50,108 nt of DNA from Salinicola socius (GCF_001937195.1 NZ_MSDO01000006.1:1-50108), one strand, 5' to 3'; positions 41,344 to 49,454 are shown, counted from the stretch's first letter. Made by a program: numbers and translations. Notes: generated by a model from the sequence alone, not told the origin.

Positions 41344-43275
41344 CTAGCCGTCCCCTTCCGCCATCGCCTCCAGTTCCATCCAGCGTTCCATCGCCCGATC
41401 CAGCTCGGCCTGGGTTTCTGAAAGCGCCTCGATGGCAGCGGCCACGGTCTCGCTATCCTGCTGATAGAAATCCGGCGCGCCCATCTGAGCTTCGAACGTC
41501 TCGATCCGGCCCTCCAGCGACTCGATCGTTGCCGGCAACATCTCCAGCTCTCGCTGCAGCTTGTAGGAAAGCTTCTGGCGGCGTTTGTTATTGTCACCCG
41601 CGGCCGTCGCCGAGGGGGCGGCTGCCATCTGTCGCTCGGCCAGTTTTTCCTGAGCCTTGCGCGCTTCGGCCAATTCCCATGGCGCAGGCGGCAGACGCCC
41701 GCCCTGCCGCACCCAGTCGGTGTACCCGCCGACGTAGCTGCGCACGATGCCGTCGCCCTCGAACGCCAACACGTCGGTGACCACGTTGTCCATGAACGCC
41801 CGGTCATGCGAGACCAGCAGCAAGGTGCCCTCGAAATCGAGCAGCAGCTCTTCCAGCAACTCCAGCGTTTCCACATCGAGATCGTTGGTTGGCTCGTCGA
41901 GCACCAGCACATTGGCCGGCTGGGTAAATAGCTTGGCCAGCAGCAGCCGATTGGACTCACCCCCGGATAACGCCTTGACCGGCTGCCGCGCGCGCTCCGG
42001 CGTGAACAGGAAATCCTGCAGGTAGCTGATGACGTGCTTGTCCTTGCCCGCGACCGTGACCTTGTCGCTACCCTGGGCGACGTTGTCATAGACGCTCTTG
42101 TTCGGCTCCAGCCCTTCGCGCAGCTGGTCGAAATAGGCGACCGACAGATTGGTCCCCATGCGGACCTCGCCCTCGCTGGGCTCGAGCTCGCCCAGCAGAA
42201 TCTTGAGCAGCGTCGTCTTGCCGGCGCCGTTGCGCCCGATCAGCCCGATGCGATCGCCGCGCTGAATCTCCAGTGACAGATCGCGAATGATGCAGGCATC
42301 GGCGTAGTATTGCGTGACCGCTTTCAGTTCGACGACACGCTTGCCGCTGCGCTCGCCGCCATCCACCTGAAATGAGGCTTTCCCCTGCCGCTCGCGCCGT
42401 TGCGAACGCTCGTTACGCATTTTCTCCAGCGCCCGCACCCGCCCCTCGTTACGCGTACGGCGGGCCTTGATACCCTGCCGGATCCAGGTTTCTTCCTGAG
42501 CCAGCTTCTTGTCGAATTCGGCGCGCTCACGGGCTTCGACTTCGAGCTCGTGCGCTTTCTGGGCCTGATAGGTGGCGTAGTCGCCGGGATAGCGACCCAG
42601 GCGTCCGCGATCAAGCTCCAGAATGGTGGTCGCCAGCTTGGACAGGAAGGCACGGTCGTGGGTGATGAAAAGAACGGCCCCGTCGAATGCCAGCAACTGC
42701 TCCTCGAGCCAGGTAATGGTATCGATATCGAGATGGTTGGTCGGTTCGTCGAGGAGCAGCAGATCAGGGCCGGCAACCATTGCGCGCGCCAAGGCCACGC
42801 GCCGACGCCAGCCACCCGACAGACCGCTCATCATGGCATCGGCCGGCAGGCCCAGTCGGGTCAACACGGTATCGATCCGCTGGTGGAAGGACCATCCATC
42901 CTGCGCTTCCAGACGGGTCTGCAGCGTTTCCAGCCGGCGCATGTCCGGTTCGGCCATCGCCACGAGGCGGTGATACTCGGCCAGTAACGCACCGGTCTCG
43001 GGCAGCCCCTGGGCGACGACCTCGAAGATCGTCGCATCGTCGGCGTCCGGCAGCGTCTGTTCGAGAACGCCGATCTTCAACCCCGGTGCACGCCAGATAT
43101 GGCCGTCATCGGCCTGATTTTCGCCCGTGATCAGTTTCAGCAGGGTCGACTTGCCGGTGCCGTTACGCCCGACCAGCGCGATGCGCTCCCCCTTTTCGAT
43201 CACCAGATCGGCGCCGTCGAGAAGCGTATGATGCCCGTAGGCGAGTTGCAGTTGTTCAAGGCGTAGCAGAGCCAC
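41344..43275 (-). CDS. uup: ABC-F family ATPase Uup
   Basis: Soluble ABC-F protein of 643 residues with two nucleotide-binding domains and no membrane part. In E. coli Uup affects precise excision of transposons and ribosome or replication-linked processes. Domain 1 has Walker A GRNGTGKST at 37-45, signature LSGGWRRRVALARA and Walker B LLLLDEPTNHLD. Domain 2 has GRNGAGKTT, LSGGESNRLLLAKL and LVLDEPTNDLD. The charged inter-domain linker and the C-terminal coiled coil (about 570-640, LSYKLQRELEMLPATIESLE) are present, and the latter distinguishes Uup from EttA. It is divergent from tatD. Confidence 0.94.
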   Translation of the reverse strand: MALLRLEQLQLAYGHHTLLDGADLVIEKGERIALVGRNGTGKSTLLKLITGENQADDGHIWRAPGLKIGVLEQTLPDADDATIFEVVAQGLPETGALLAEYHRLVAMAEPDMRRLETLQTRLEAQDGWSFHQRIDTVLTRLGLPADAMMSGLSGGWRRRVALARAMVAGPDLLLLDEPTNHLDIDTITWLEEQLLAFDGAVLFITHDRAFLSKLATTILELDRGRLGRYPGDYATYQAQKAHELEVEARERAEFDKKLAQEETWIRQGIKARRTRNEGRVRALEKMRNERSQRRERQGKASFQVDGGERSGKRVVELKAVTQYYADACIIRDLSLEIQRGDRIGLIGRNGAGKTTLLKILLGELEPSEGEVRMGTNLSVAYFDQLREGLEPNKSVYDNVAQGSDKVTVAGKDKHVISYLQDFLFTPERARQPVKALSGGESNRLLLAKLFTQPANVLVLDEPTNDLDVETLELLEELLLDFEGTLLLVSHDRAFMDNVVTDVLAFEGDGIVRSYVGGYTDWVRQGGRLPPAPWELAEARKAQEKLAERQMAAAPSATAAGDNNKRRQKLSYKLQRELEMLPATIESLEGRIETFEAQMGAPDFYQQDSETVAAAIEALSETQAELDRAMERWMELEAMAEGDG

Positions 43276-43316
43276 GTAGGACCTCGCGATCGTGAGTCTT
43301 CGAAAAAGCTGACTGT

Positions 43317-43464
43317 TGCATCTGTAAAGCGTATCGCTTGCAAACGCCTAGCGTGTCGCGCTTGCGGAACGTGTGTCTTGATCGGCATTGTACCTTGCTC
43401 GCCCACTCTCGCCGAAATGGATTGGCGCAGGCTTCGTCCCTGAGGATTGTCGCTTTACAATGCA
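43317..43464. promoter_or_regulatory. Mirrored CGCTTTACA(G)ATGCA motif in the uup-tatD spacer
   Basis: The plus strand has CGCTTTACAATGCA at 43451-43464, and the minus strand has CGCTTTACAGATGCA at 43331-43317. Each contains a -10-like hexamer (TACAAT or TACAGA) and points towards its own gene. They may be divergent promoters with a common ancestry or a shared regulator. The -35 boxes are weak on both sides. Confidence 0.35.
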
Positions 43465-43505
43465 TGCCGACATTTTCCCATTGACGCGAACCCGTCACAT
43501 CAAAG

Positions 43506-43531
43506 CCATCAAACCAAAACCATCAAACCAA
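43506..43531 (+). repeat. Direct repeat CCATCAAACCAA before tatD
   Basis: CCATCAAACCAA occurs at 43506-43517 and 43520-43531 (period 14), with a related CATCAAAG just before. It lies in the tatD leader, 26 bp upstream of the GTG start and just before the AAGGAG ribosome-binding site. The role is unknown. Confidence 0.6.
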
Positions 43532-43556
43532 TCCATGGACTCAAAAGGAGTGCCGC

Positions 43557-44432
43557 GTGAGCGACACGCCCCAGCATGAAGCTTCGAACGGCGAGTCTCC
43601 CTTGCCAGAAGCGTTACGAATCACATCGCCGACGCCACTGGTCGATATCGGCGCCAATCTGACCCACGAAAGCTTCGAGCGGGATCTCGAGGCCACACTG
43701 GCCCGGGCGACGAATGCCAATGTCACCACTCTGGTGATCACCGGTGCCGACCTCGAGGGGGCAACCAGGGCAGCTCGACTCGCGACGCGCTTCTCGGGCC
43801 TTCATGCCACGGCAGGTCTGCACCCCCACCACGCCTCCGACTGGTCCGGCGAGCTGGAGCAATCGATGCGCAATCTCCACCAGCAGGATGTCGTGGTTGC
43901 CGTGGGGGAATGTGGTCTCGACTTCCACCGCAATTTCTCGACGCCTGCAGATCAGGAGCACGCGCTGGAAGCCCAGTTGGCTCTCGCAGCGGAAACCGGT
44001 TTACCCGTGTTCCTGCACGAAAGGGACGCCGGCCGTCGAATGCTGGAGATTCTGCATGAATGGCGGGGCAGGATCAGCGACGCCGTCGTTCACTGTTTCA
44101 CCGGTGACAAGCAGACACTTCATGGCTATCTCGACCTGGATCTGCACATTGGCCAGACCGGCTGGCTGAGCGACGAACGCCGCGGCCATCATCTTCGCGA
44201 GTTCGTCGCCGATATCCCCGGCGAGCGTTTGATGGTGGAAACCGACTGCCCCTACCTGCTGCCAAGAAATCTGCCGGCGAAGATTAAAGGACGCCGTCAC
44301 GAACCGGCTCTGCTACCTTGGATAGTCAGAGAACTCGCTCACTGGCGCGGCGAAAGCGAAGCCGAGCTGGCACAACAAACCACGCTCACGGCCAGGCGTT
44401 TCTTTAGGCTCGAGGAGGACGCTGGCAAATGA
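43557..44432 (+). CDS. tatD: TatD-family metal-dependent DNase
   Basis: TIM-barrel hydrolase of 291 residues. E. coli TatD has DNase and 3'-exonuclease activity and roles in DNA repair. The sequence follows TatD proper: VDIGANLTHESF at 29-40, TAGLHPHHASDW, VGECGLDFHRNFSTPADQE, HCFTGD and METDCPYLLPRNL with the catalytic aspartate. The HxH motif of other TatD-superfamily enzymes is replaced by GAN. The start is GTG 43557 with AAGGAG at 43544-43549. The N-terminus has about 27 extra residues compared with E. coli TatD. Its stop overlaps the next gene (ATGA). Confidence 0.92.
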   Translation: MSDTPQHEASNGESPLPEALRITSPTPLVDIGANLTHESFERDLEATLARATNANVTTLVITGADLEGATRAARLATRFSGLHATAGLHPHHASDWSGELEQSMRNLHQQDVVVAVGECGLDFHRNFSTPADQEHALEAQLALAAETGLPVFLHERDAGRRMLEILHEWRGRISDAVVHCFTGDKQTLHGYLDLDLHIGQTGWLSDERRGHHLREFVADIPGERLMVETDCPYLLPRNLPAKIKGRRHEPALLPWIVRELAHWRGESEAELAQQTTLTARRFFRLEEDAGK

Positions 44433-44911
44433 CGGACTATCCGGGATTCATCGCAATAGAAACTGGCGGCGATAATTCGCTGCCACTGGCCATCGCCTGG
44501 GCGCTCCCCAATGGTCAGATCAAGAACACCCTGATTCAGCCGGACGACGAATGGTTGAAAGACGAGCTGCTGTCGCTCGGCGGCTATGATCTCGACGAGC
44601 TGCGCCATCTCGGAATCAGTCCGCTGGACGTCATCCGAGAGCTGGAAAACGATCACTTCAGCGAGACGCTCTACACCGCCGGCGTTCAGGACGATGAAGC
44701 GGCGCTATCGTTGATGTTCGACGACTTCGGCGTCGATCCGTTCGTGGAGTTGGAACCGGCGGCGAATCTCTATCCCGAGCTCGATGCCGGCGAATGGTCT
44801 CGCGCCCGCAGTGAACTCTTCGGCGAGATGGGTCTCGAGCCCTTGCGTCCGGAGCATGAAGTGCAGGTCATGCTCTATCTGCATCAGCGACTCGTGCAGC
44901 AGGACGAGTAG
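44429..44911 (+). CDS. Conserved hypothetical protein, possibly a degenerate exonuclease fold
   Basis: Protein of 160 residues, coupled to tatD by a 4-bp ATGA overlap. I do not recognise a named family. Its N-terminus FIAIETGGDNSLPLAIAWALPNG resembles the first two strands of DEDD 3'-5' exonucleases (DxET...IG), with the first aspartate replaced by alanine. A later acidic ALSLMFDDFGVDPFVELEP segment could match the second-motif region. It is strongly acidic, with no signal peptide or membrane segment. The pairing with a DNase suggests nucleic-acid work, but this is inference. The last 44 bp overlap the 3' end of epmC on the other strand. Confidence 0.75.
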   Translation: MTDYPGFIAIETGGDNSLPLAIAWALPNGQIKNTLIQPDDEWLKDELLSLGGYDLDELRHLGISPLDVIRELENDHFSETLYTAGVQDDEAALSLMFDDFGVDPFVELEPAANLYPELDAGEWSRARSELFGEMGLEPLRPEHEVQVMLYLHQRLVQQDE

Positions 44912-45461
44912 CGCTACCCGCCCCGAGCCGTCGCCGCCCGGCGGCGACGGCTTGCAGAACCCCGCCCTTTCCGGAATAAAAGACCTCGAGCATATCGATG
45001 AGTGCGTGCGCCCGCAGAGGGATACCCTCGCGGCGATAGCGCGCCGCCCGTGCCGTCACCTTCGCAGCGAATGCGTCACGATCGACTTCAACGCCATCGA
45101 GATTGTCGACGCTGACCTGGAACGGCTTGCGACAGGCGTCGCTGAGCATCGATTCGAGTGCCTGGGGCGCGACCTCGACCCGCTCGAAGTCGGCCTGCCG
45201 GCGGGCATCTCGTCCATCGGGCTCGTACCAGTAACCGTAATCCTCGAGCTGCCGACGCGCCTTGCCGGCGATGCACCAATGGCTGATTTCATGCAGTGCG
45301 CTGGCGAAAAAACCGTGAGCAAAGACGATCCGATGGTGATCGTGCTGCGCATCGGCAGGCAGGTAGATCGGCTCGACGTCGCCGCGAATCAAGCGGGTCC
45401 GATAGCTGTCGGCGAATACGCCGTCGAACAGGACGATCAAATCTTCGATGTCGTGGGTCAT
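44868..45461 (-). CDS. epmC: Elongation factor P hydroxylase (EpmC/YfcM)
   Basis: Hydroxylase that completes the modification of the beta-lysylated lysine of EF-P. The protein is 197 residues. The family blocks are clear: EPIYLPADA, RIVFAHGFFASALHEISHWCIAGKARR (metal motif HExxH at H57, E58, H61), YGYWYEPDGRD, FERVEVAPQALE, and FQVSVDNLDG. I chose the ATG at 45461 (MTHDIEDL) with GGAGG upstream rather than 45479. The C-terminus has an Arg/Ala-rich tail of about 20 residues not expected in the family, part of which overlaps the convergent unknown gene by 44 bp. epmA, epmB and efp are not in this window. Confidence 0.93.
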   Translation of the reverse strand: MTHDIEDLIVLFDGVFADSYRTRLIRGDVEPIYLPADAQHDHHRIVFAHGFFASALHEISHWCIAGKARRQLEDYGYWYEPDGRDARRQADFERVEVAPQALESMLSDACRKPFQVSVDNLDGVEVDRDAFAAKVTARAARYRREGIPLRAHALIDMLEVFYSGKGGVLQAVAAGRRRLGAGSATRPAARVADADRA

Positions 45462-45574
45462 GAACGGCCTCCAGAACACCGCGGCAGTATACGTAAGTTG
45501 TCGGCGCGCGCCGAGCGTCTGTCAACGACTCCTGCTAGAATCGCCGCCCTGTCCGTTCGGTCAAGGAGCGCTTC

Positions 45575-47011
45575 GTGTCGACCGCCAATCATTTTTACCG
45601 CTGCCGGCGGGAGACCGCGAGCCTGGTGCGGCTGGCGCTGCCGGTCTGCGGTGCGCAACTGGCCCAGGCCGGCATGAGCGCCTCGGATGTCATCATGTCA
45701 GGACGCGCCAGCGCCACTGACCTGGCAGCGGTTTCGGTGGGCGCCAGCCTGTGGGTACCGTTGATGCTGCTGATGACCGGCACGCTGATGGGCGTGACGC
45801 CCATCGTTGCACATCGGGCCGGTGCCGGGGATTTCGATCAGGTGCGGGGAAAAGTCCATCAGGCTCTGTGGGTCGCACTGGTCCTTGGATGCCTAAGCGC
45901 GCTGGCCATGACGCTGGGCGCTAGAGCCATCTTCCAGCTGATGCAGATCCCTGCCGACGTCGCCGGCCTCGCGATCGAATATCTGAGTGCGGTGGCTTTC
46001 GGAATCCCCGCCGTGGCACTCTACCAGGCACTGCGCGCCTTCTCCGACGGCATGCATCATACCCGGCCCGCGCTGTGGATGAGCCTCGTGGGTCTGGCCG
46101 TGAATATTCCCGCCAATTTCCTGCTGATCTACGGCGGTCCCGGACTGGTCGAGCTATGGGGCGACGATATTCCGACGCTTCTCCAGCAGTTGCCAGCACT
46201 GGGGGCACTCGGCTGCGGTATCGCGACTGCGATCTCGATGTGGGCAATGTGCCTGGGAATGGTCTGGTACACGACGCGCAGTCGAGCCTACGCGCCAGTC
46301 TCGCTGTGGGCGTCGCCGACACCGCCGCGCTGGAAAGACATCGCAGAGCTTTTATACATCGGCCTGCCGATTGGGCTGGCCATCTTCTTCGAAGTCACCC
46401 TGTTCACGGTAATCACGCTACTTGTCGCCTACCTGGGGGAGATCACGGTCGCCGCACACCAGATCGCGCTCAACGTGACTTCGATCCTGTTCATGCTGCC
46501 ACTGTCGCTGAGCATGGCGCTGACCGTCAGAGTGAGCAATCGGCTGGGAGCCGGCGACATGGCGGAAGCGCGCTTCGTGGCCTGGAACGGCATCGGCGTC
46601 GGCTTCGCGCTGGCGCTGCTCAACAGTCTGCTGATCTGGCTGCTGGCAGCACCGGTGGTATCGCTCTACACCAATAATGTCGAAGTACGAACCTTGGCGA
46701 TGTCGCTGATCCTGCTGGCGATGCTGTTCCAGATCTCGGATTCGCTGCAGGTCAACCTGGCAGGCGCCTTGAGAGGATACAAGGATACGCGGGTGGTCAT
46801 GGGCATCACGTTATTGTCCTACTGGTTCGTCGGGCTAGGCTGTGGCCACCTGCTGGGGCGCGGCATGGACAGTACGTTCGCTTCTCTGGGCATCTACGGT
46901 TACTGGATAGGTCTCAACGCCGGTTTGACGACGGCAGCAGGCCTACTGGCCTGGCGGCTCTGGCGCGTCAGCCGTCAACGTTCAGCGAAAAACGCAGTTT
47001 ATCTGCATTGA
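45575..47011 (+). CDS. norM: MATE-family multidrug efflux transporter (NorM type)
   Basis: Cation-coupled drug exporter of 478 residues with 12 predicted helices. The N-terminal repeat has ASLVRLALPVCGAQLAQAGMSASDVIMSGR and DLAAVSVGASLWVPLMLLMTGTLMG, both typical of NorM. The second repeat carries GLPIGLAIFFEVTLFTVITLLVAYLGE with AAHQIALNVTSILFMLPLSLSMALTVRVS. Helix 1 keeps the aspartate (ASDVIMSG) used in coupling. Translation begins at GTG 45575 with AAGGAG at 45563-45568. Substrates may be fluoroquinolones or cationic dyes, by analogy. The gene lies back to back with epmC. Confidence 0.92.
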   Translation: MSTANHFYRCRRETASLVRLALPVCGAQLAQAGMSASDVIMSGRASATDLAAVSVGASLWVPLMLLMTGTLMGVTPIVAHRAGAGDFDQVRGKVHQALWVALVLGCLSALAMTLGARAIFQLMQIPADVAGLAIEYLSAVAFGIPAVALYQALRAFSDGMHHTRPALWMSLVGLAVNIPANFLLIYGGPGLVELWGDDIPTLLQQLPALGALGCGIATAISMWAMCLGMVWYTTRSRAYAPVSLWASPTPPRWKDIAELLYIGLPIGLAIFFEVTLFTVITLLVAYLGEITVAAHQIALNVTSILFMLPLSLSMALTVRVSNRLGAGDMAEARFVAWNGIGVGFALALLNSLLIWLLAAPVVSLYTNNVEVRTLAMSLILLAMLFQISDSLQVNLAGALRGYKDTRVVMGITLLSYWFVGLGCGHLLGRGMDSTFASLGIYGYWIGLNAGLTTAAGLLAWRLWRVSRQRSAKNAVYLH

Positions 47012-47101
47012 GTTTGCCGTGGGACTTAACACGCCCTTCATGGCTATGCTAATACTGGCGTCATGCCTCAAGCCGAGACATTGCCGACCAGGAGGGTAGC
47101 C

Positions 47102-47797
47102 ATGGGTGTCCCACTTTCCCCTCGCTCTGCGCAGATCATTGATCTGGAAACCATGAGGCACCGGCTGAGAGCCAGGAAGCGGTTGGTCCGGCTATCGCCC
47201 GAACTCGATGGTCTAGAGATGCTCTATTATCTCGCCTCCGATCCCGACACGCTGTATGGCATGCCGCTGCTGGCATGGGGCCTGCGTGAAGATGACGAAG
47301 TCGTCGGGCTGGTGCCATGGATGGAGTCGCTGGCGCCATGCCATGAACTCGACGATCCCGAGTATGGTCATTTCGTCGGTTATCGGGACCCCGAGACCCA
47401 CGAAATATTCCACGATGCGCCGGAACATAAGATCGCTGAACTGGAACATGCGGCGGCCTACTTCGACTATGAAGAAACCCCGGAAGTCTCACTGACTCAG
47501 CAGCTCCCGGAAACGCAGGGAACGCATGCGCTATGCATGGATGAAGACGGCAGGCCCTGGCAGCTCAAGCAGATCGTCGGCTGGCACCTTTACCGCAATG
47601 GCACTGTCGACGCGATGCTGGTCGACGATACGCAAGCCACGCCGTTTCCCGTTTTGATGGGAGACGATTGTCTCTATCCCGGCCGCAGCCGGCACCGCAC
47701 GCTCTATTTTTTCCAGCGCAATATCGCTAACCGCATCCGAAACGAAGATCCGGACACGCTGGAGGCGCTGGCGCTGATGGTTGCGCCGGGAAACTGA
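47102..47797 (+). CDS. Conserved hypothetical protein
   Basis: Soluble protein of 231 residues that I cannot assign to a named family. It is rich in Asp, Glu and aromatic residues with few cysteines. Notable blocks are LETMRHRLRARKRLVRLSPE, DGLEMLYYLASDPDTLYGMPLLAWG, DEVVGLVPWMESL, and YGHFVGYRDPETHEIFHDAPEHKIAELEHAAAYFDYEE. There is no signal peptide or membrane helix. I chose the ATG at 47102 because AGGAGG sits at 47090-47095; an in-frame ATG at 47063 would add 13 residues. It is a stand-alone gene between a MATE pump and convergent tusA. My impression that it is restricted to Halomonadaceae is from memory only. Confidence 0.8.
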   Translation: MGVPLSPRSAQIIDLETMRHRLRARKRLVRLSPELDGLEMLYYLASDPDTLYGMPLLAWGLREDDEVVGLVPWMESLAPCHELDDPEYGHFVGYRDPETHEIFHDAPEHKIAELEHAAAYFDYEETPEVSLTQQLPETQGTHALCMDEDGRPWQLKQIVGWHLYRNGTVDAMLVDDTQATPFPVLMGDDCLYPGRSRHRTLYFFQRNIANRIRNEDPDTLEALALMVAPGN

Positions 47798-47849
47798 CGC
47801 GTTATCGGGAAGGCGCCCCATCCCACGGGTGGTAAAGTCGACCGCTATC

Positions 47850-48092
47850 TCATCCGAGCAGGATGCGATAGCGGTATTCATCCCCATCCTGGCTCTGTTC
47901 GACTAGCTGGTGGCCGAGAAAGCTGCAGAACTTGGGGATATCGCGGGTGGTCGCCGGATCGGTAGCGATGACCTCGAGGGTATTTCCAGCTGTCATGTCA
48001 CGGACCTTGTTGTGCATCAACATGATCGGCTCGGGACAGTAGAGCCCTCGTGTATCCAACGTTTCATCTGGATGGGTTGCCGCATTGTTCAT
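47850..48092 (-). CDS. tusA: Sulfurtransferase TusA
   Basis: Small sulfur carrier of 80 residues that passes persulfide sulfur from IscS to the TusBCD relay for 2-thiouridine tRNA modification. The CPEP motif (LDTRGLYCPEPIMLM) gives the active cysteine C19, and DPATTRDIPKFCSFLGH is diagnostic. The open frame extends to 48161, but the ATG at 48092 (MNNAATHPDETLD) follows GAGG at a good distance and fits the family length. It lies 25 bp downstream of rlmM on the same strand, so both may share a transcript. Confidence 0.94.
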   Translation of the reverse strand: MNNAATHPDETLDTRGLYCPEPIMLMHNKVRDMTAGNTLEVIATDPATTRDIPKFCSFLGHQLVEQSQDGDEYRYRILLG

Positions 48093-48117
48093 GGTTGCCT
48101 CACACGATTTACCGTCG

Positions 48118-49191
48118 TTAGCCGTCCAGTCGAACGTGGACGGTGACCTCTTCACGGTCATGATACAAGTGGCGGCAGGCGATACTGGCCACTACGCCTT
48201 TGGCTTTCAGCGTCACTTCCAGCCGATTCAAACAGCGCTGAACCTCTTCCCAGCGCTTTTTCATCGGCAGCTTGAGATTGAAGATTGCCTCTCGACACCA
48301 ACGTTTGACCAACCAGCGCTCGACCATGTCGATCACACGCATCGGCTTGTCGACGATATCGCACACCAACCAATCAAGCCGATATGGCGGCTCCCAGACA
48401 AAACCATCTTCACGCAGATGCTCGACCTGCCCTGTCGCCATGAGTCCCGGCGCCATGGGTCCATTATCGATGGCGTAGACGAACATCCCTCGACGCACCA
48501 ATTGATAAGTCCAGCCACCCGGTGCTGCGCCGAGATCCACGGCCTGCATACCGTTATGCAGACGAGATTCCCAGGCATCCTTCGGCACGAAAGTATGCCA
48601 GGCCTCCTCGAGTTTCAACGTGGAACGGCTCGGGGCATCGGCGGGATGACGCAAGCGCAGAACACCACCCGGGTGATCGCTGCGATTGCCTGGAAAGCTC
48701 ATTCCGACCTGTACCGAATCGCCGGATAGCCAGAACAGATGCAGGCGACGTCCGCCGGCTTTGCGGCGCAGCCCGCCACCCCGCTTCAAGGTACTTTCCA
48801 GCGGACGACTCAGCGACTTGGCGAGACGGCCCAGACTCTTGCCATCATTAGTGTCCGGCGTCTCGTGCCAGATCGACTCGAAATTCCAGCCACTCTCCTT
48901 GATCAGATTCAAGATAGGTGAAATCCGATCGTCTCGAGAGAGCGGGAGTGGTTCGAAGGCAATGAGTGACTGCCTCGCGAACACCAGAGACATCAGCGGT
49001 AACTCACGGTGAACGCTGTTTGCTGGCTGAGCGTCGTGGGTCTGCCAGCGCACGAAGCCACTATCAGGATCAGCCGCAACGACTTCACCAGACTCACCGG
49101 TTTCATGCGCGCGCGCACTGACCTCGGCGGCCAGATCGGGCTCGAAACCCGCTCGACAATATAACAGCCATTCGTTGGGCACTCGATTCAC
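48118..49191 (-). CDS. rlmM: 23S rRNA (cytidine-2'-O-)-methyltransferase RlmM
   Basis: SAM-dependent enzyme that 2'-O-methylates C2498 of 23S rRNA. It has an N-terminal THUMP-like part and a Rossmann-fold domain with AVDLGAAPGGWTYQLV, DWLVCDIVDKP and FNLKLPMKKRWEEV (catalytic lysine region). The frame is open to an ATG at 49236, but that codon abuts the T-run of a terminator for the upstream rRNA operon and has no ribosome-binding site. I prefer GTG 49191, with GAGG five bases upstream, giving 357 residues and an N-terminus close to family members (WLLYCRAGFEPDLAAEV). Upstream of tusA. Confidence 0.9.
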   Translation of the reverse strand: MNRVPNEWLLYCRAGFEPDLAAEVSARAHETGESGEVVAADPDSGFVRWQTHDAQPANSVHRELPLMSLVFARQSLIAFEPLPLSRDDRISPILNLIKESGWNFESIWHETPDTNDGKSLGRLAKSLSRPLESTLKRGGGLRRKAGGRRLHLFWLSGDSVQVGMSFPGNRSDHPGGVLRLRHPADAPSRSTLKLEEAWHTFVPKDAWESRLHNGMQAVDLGAAPGGWTYQLVRRGMFVYAIDNGPMAPGLMATGQVEHLREDGFVWEPPYRLDWLVCDIVDKPMRVIDMVERWLVKRWCREAIFNLKLPMKKRWEEVQRCLNRLEVTLKAKGVVASIACRHLYHDREEVTVHVRLDG

Positions 49192-49236
49192 AATCGCCTC
49201 GCTGCGCTGGCATTCATCTCTGGAAAAAACCGACAT

Positions 49237-49264
49237 AAAAAACCCCAGCCTGTTGGCCGGGGTT
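49237..49264 (-). terminator. Intrinsic terminator upstream of rlmM (rRNA operon end)
   Basis: On the minus strand ACCCC-GGCC...GGC-T-GGGGT (about 49264-49243, one mismatch, AACA loop) is followed by six T residues (49242-49237). It lies about 190 bp downstream of the 5S rRNA and is oriented with it. Together with the hairpin at 49413-49445 it forms a double terminator. Confidence 0.75.
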
Positions 49265-49307
49265 TCGGATAGAAGCGTGACGATACCCGGCCGGCGCTCC
49301 GGGGCTT

Positions 49308-49377
49308 GACTCAGCTCATCCTGAGTCTCGCCCTTCGGGCCCGCTAAAGCGGTTCCCGTTTATTCCCGATAAACGGG
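49308..49377 (-). other. Extra hairpins between 5S rRNA and rlmM
   Basis: Two perfect stems lie between the two terminators: GACTCAG/CTGAGTC (49308-49314 with 49321-49327) and CCCGTTTAT/ATAAACGGG (49355-49363 with 49369-49377). I see no tRNA T-loop signature here. They may be further processing or antitermination-related structures, or a degenerate RNA gene. Confidence 0.5.
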
Positions 49378-49412
49378 TCCACGGGGAAACCCCTTGGTTT
49401 TTGTCGCACCAT

Positions 49413-49445
49413 AAAAATACCCCAGCTTCTTTCGAAGCTGGGGTA
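49413..49445 (-). terminator. Rho-independent terminator directly after 5S rRNA
   Basis: On the minus strand a perfect 12-bp stem (49445-49434 with 49429-49418, loop GAAA) is followed by TTTTT (49417-49413). It starts about 10 bp after the 5S 3' end, so it is the primary terminator of the rRNA operon. Confidence 0.9.
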
Positions 49446-49454
49446 CGGTATAGG

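Noticed and set aside
49243-49454. tRNA gene between rlmM and 5S rRNA
   Set aside because: Hairpins are present, but there is no T-loop GTTCRANYC signature or cloverleaf on either strand.
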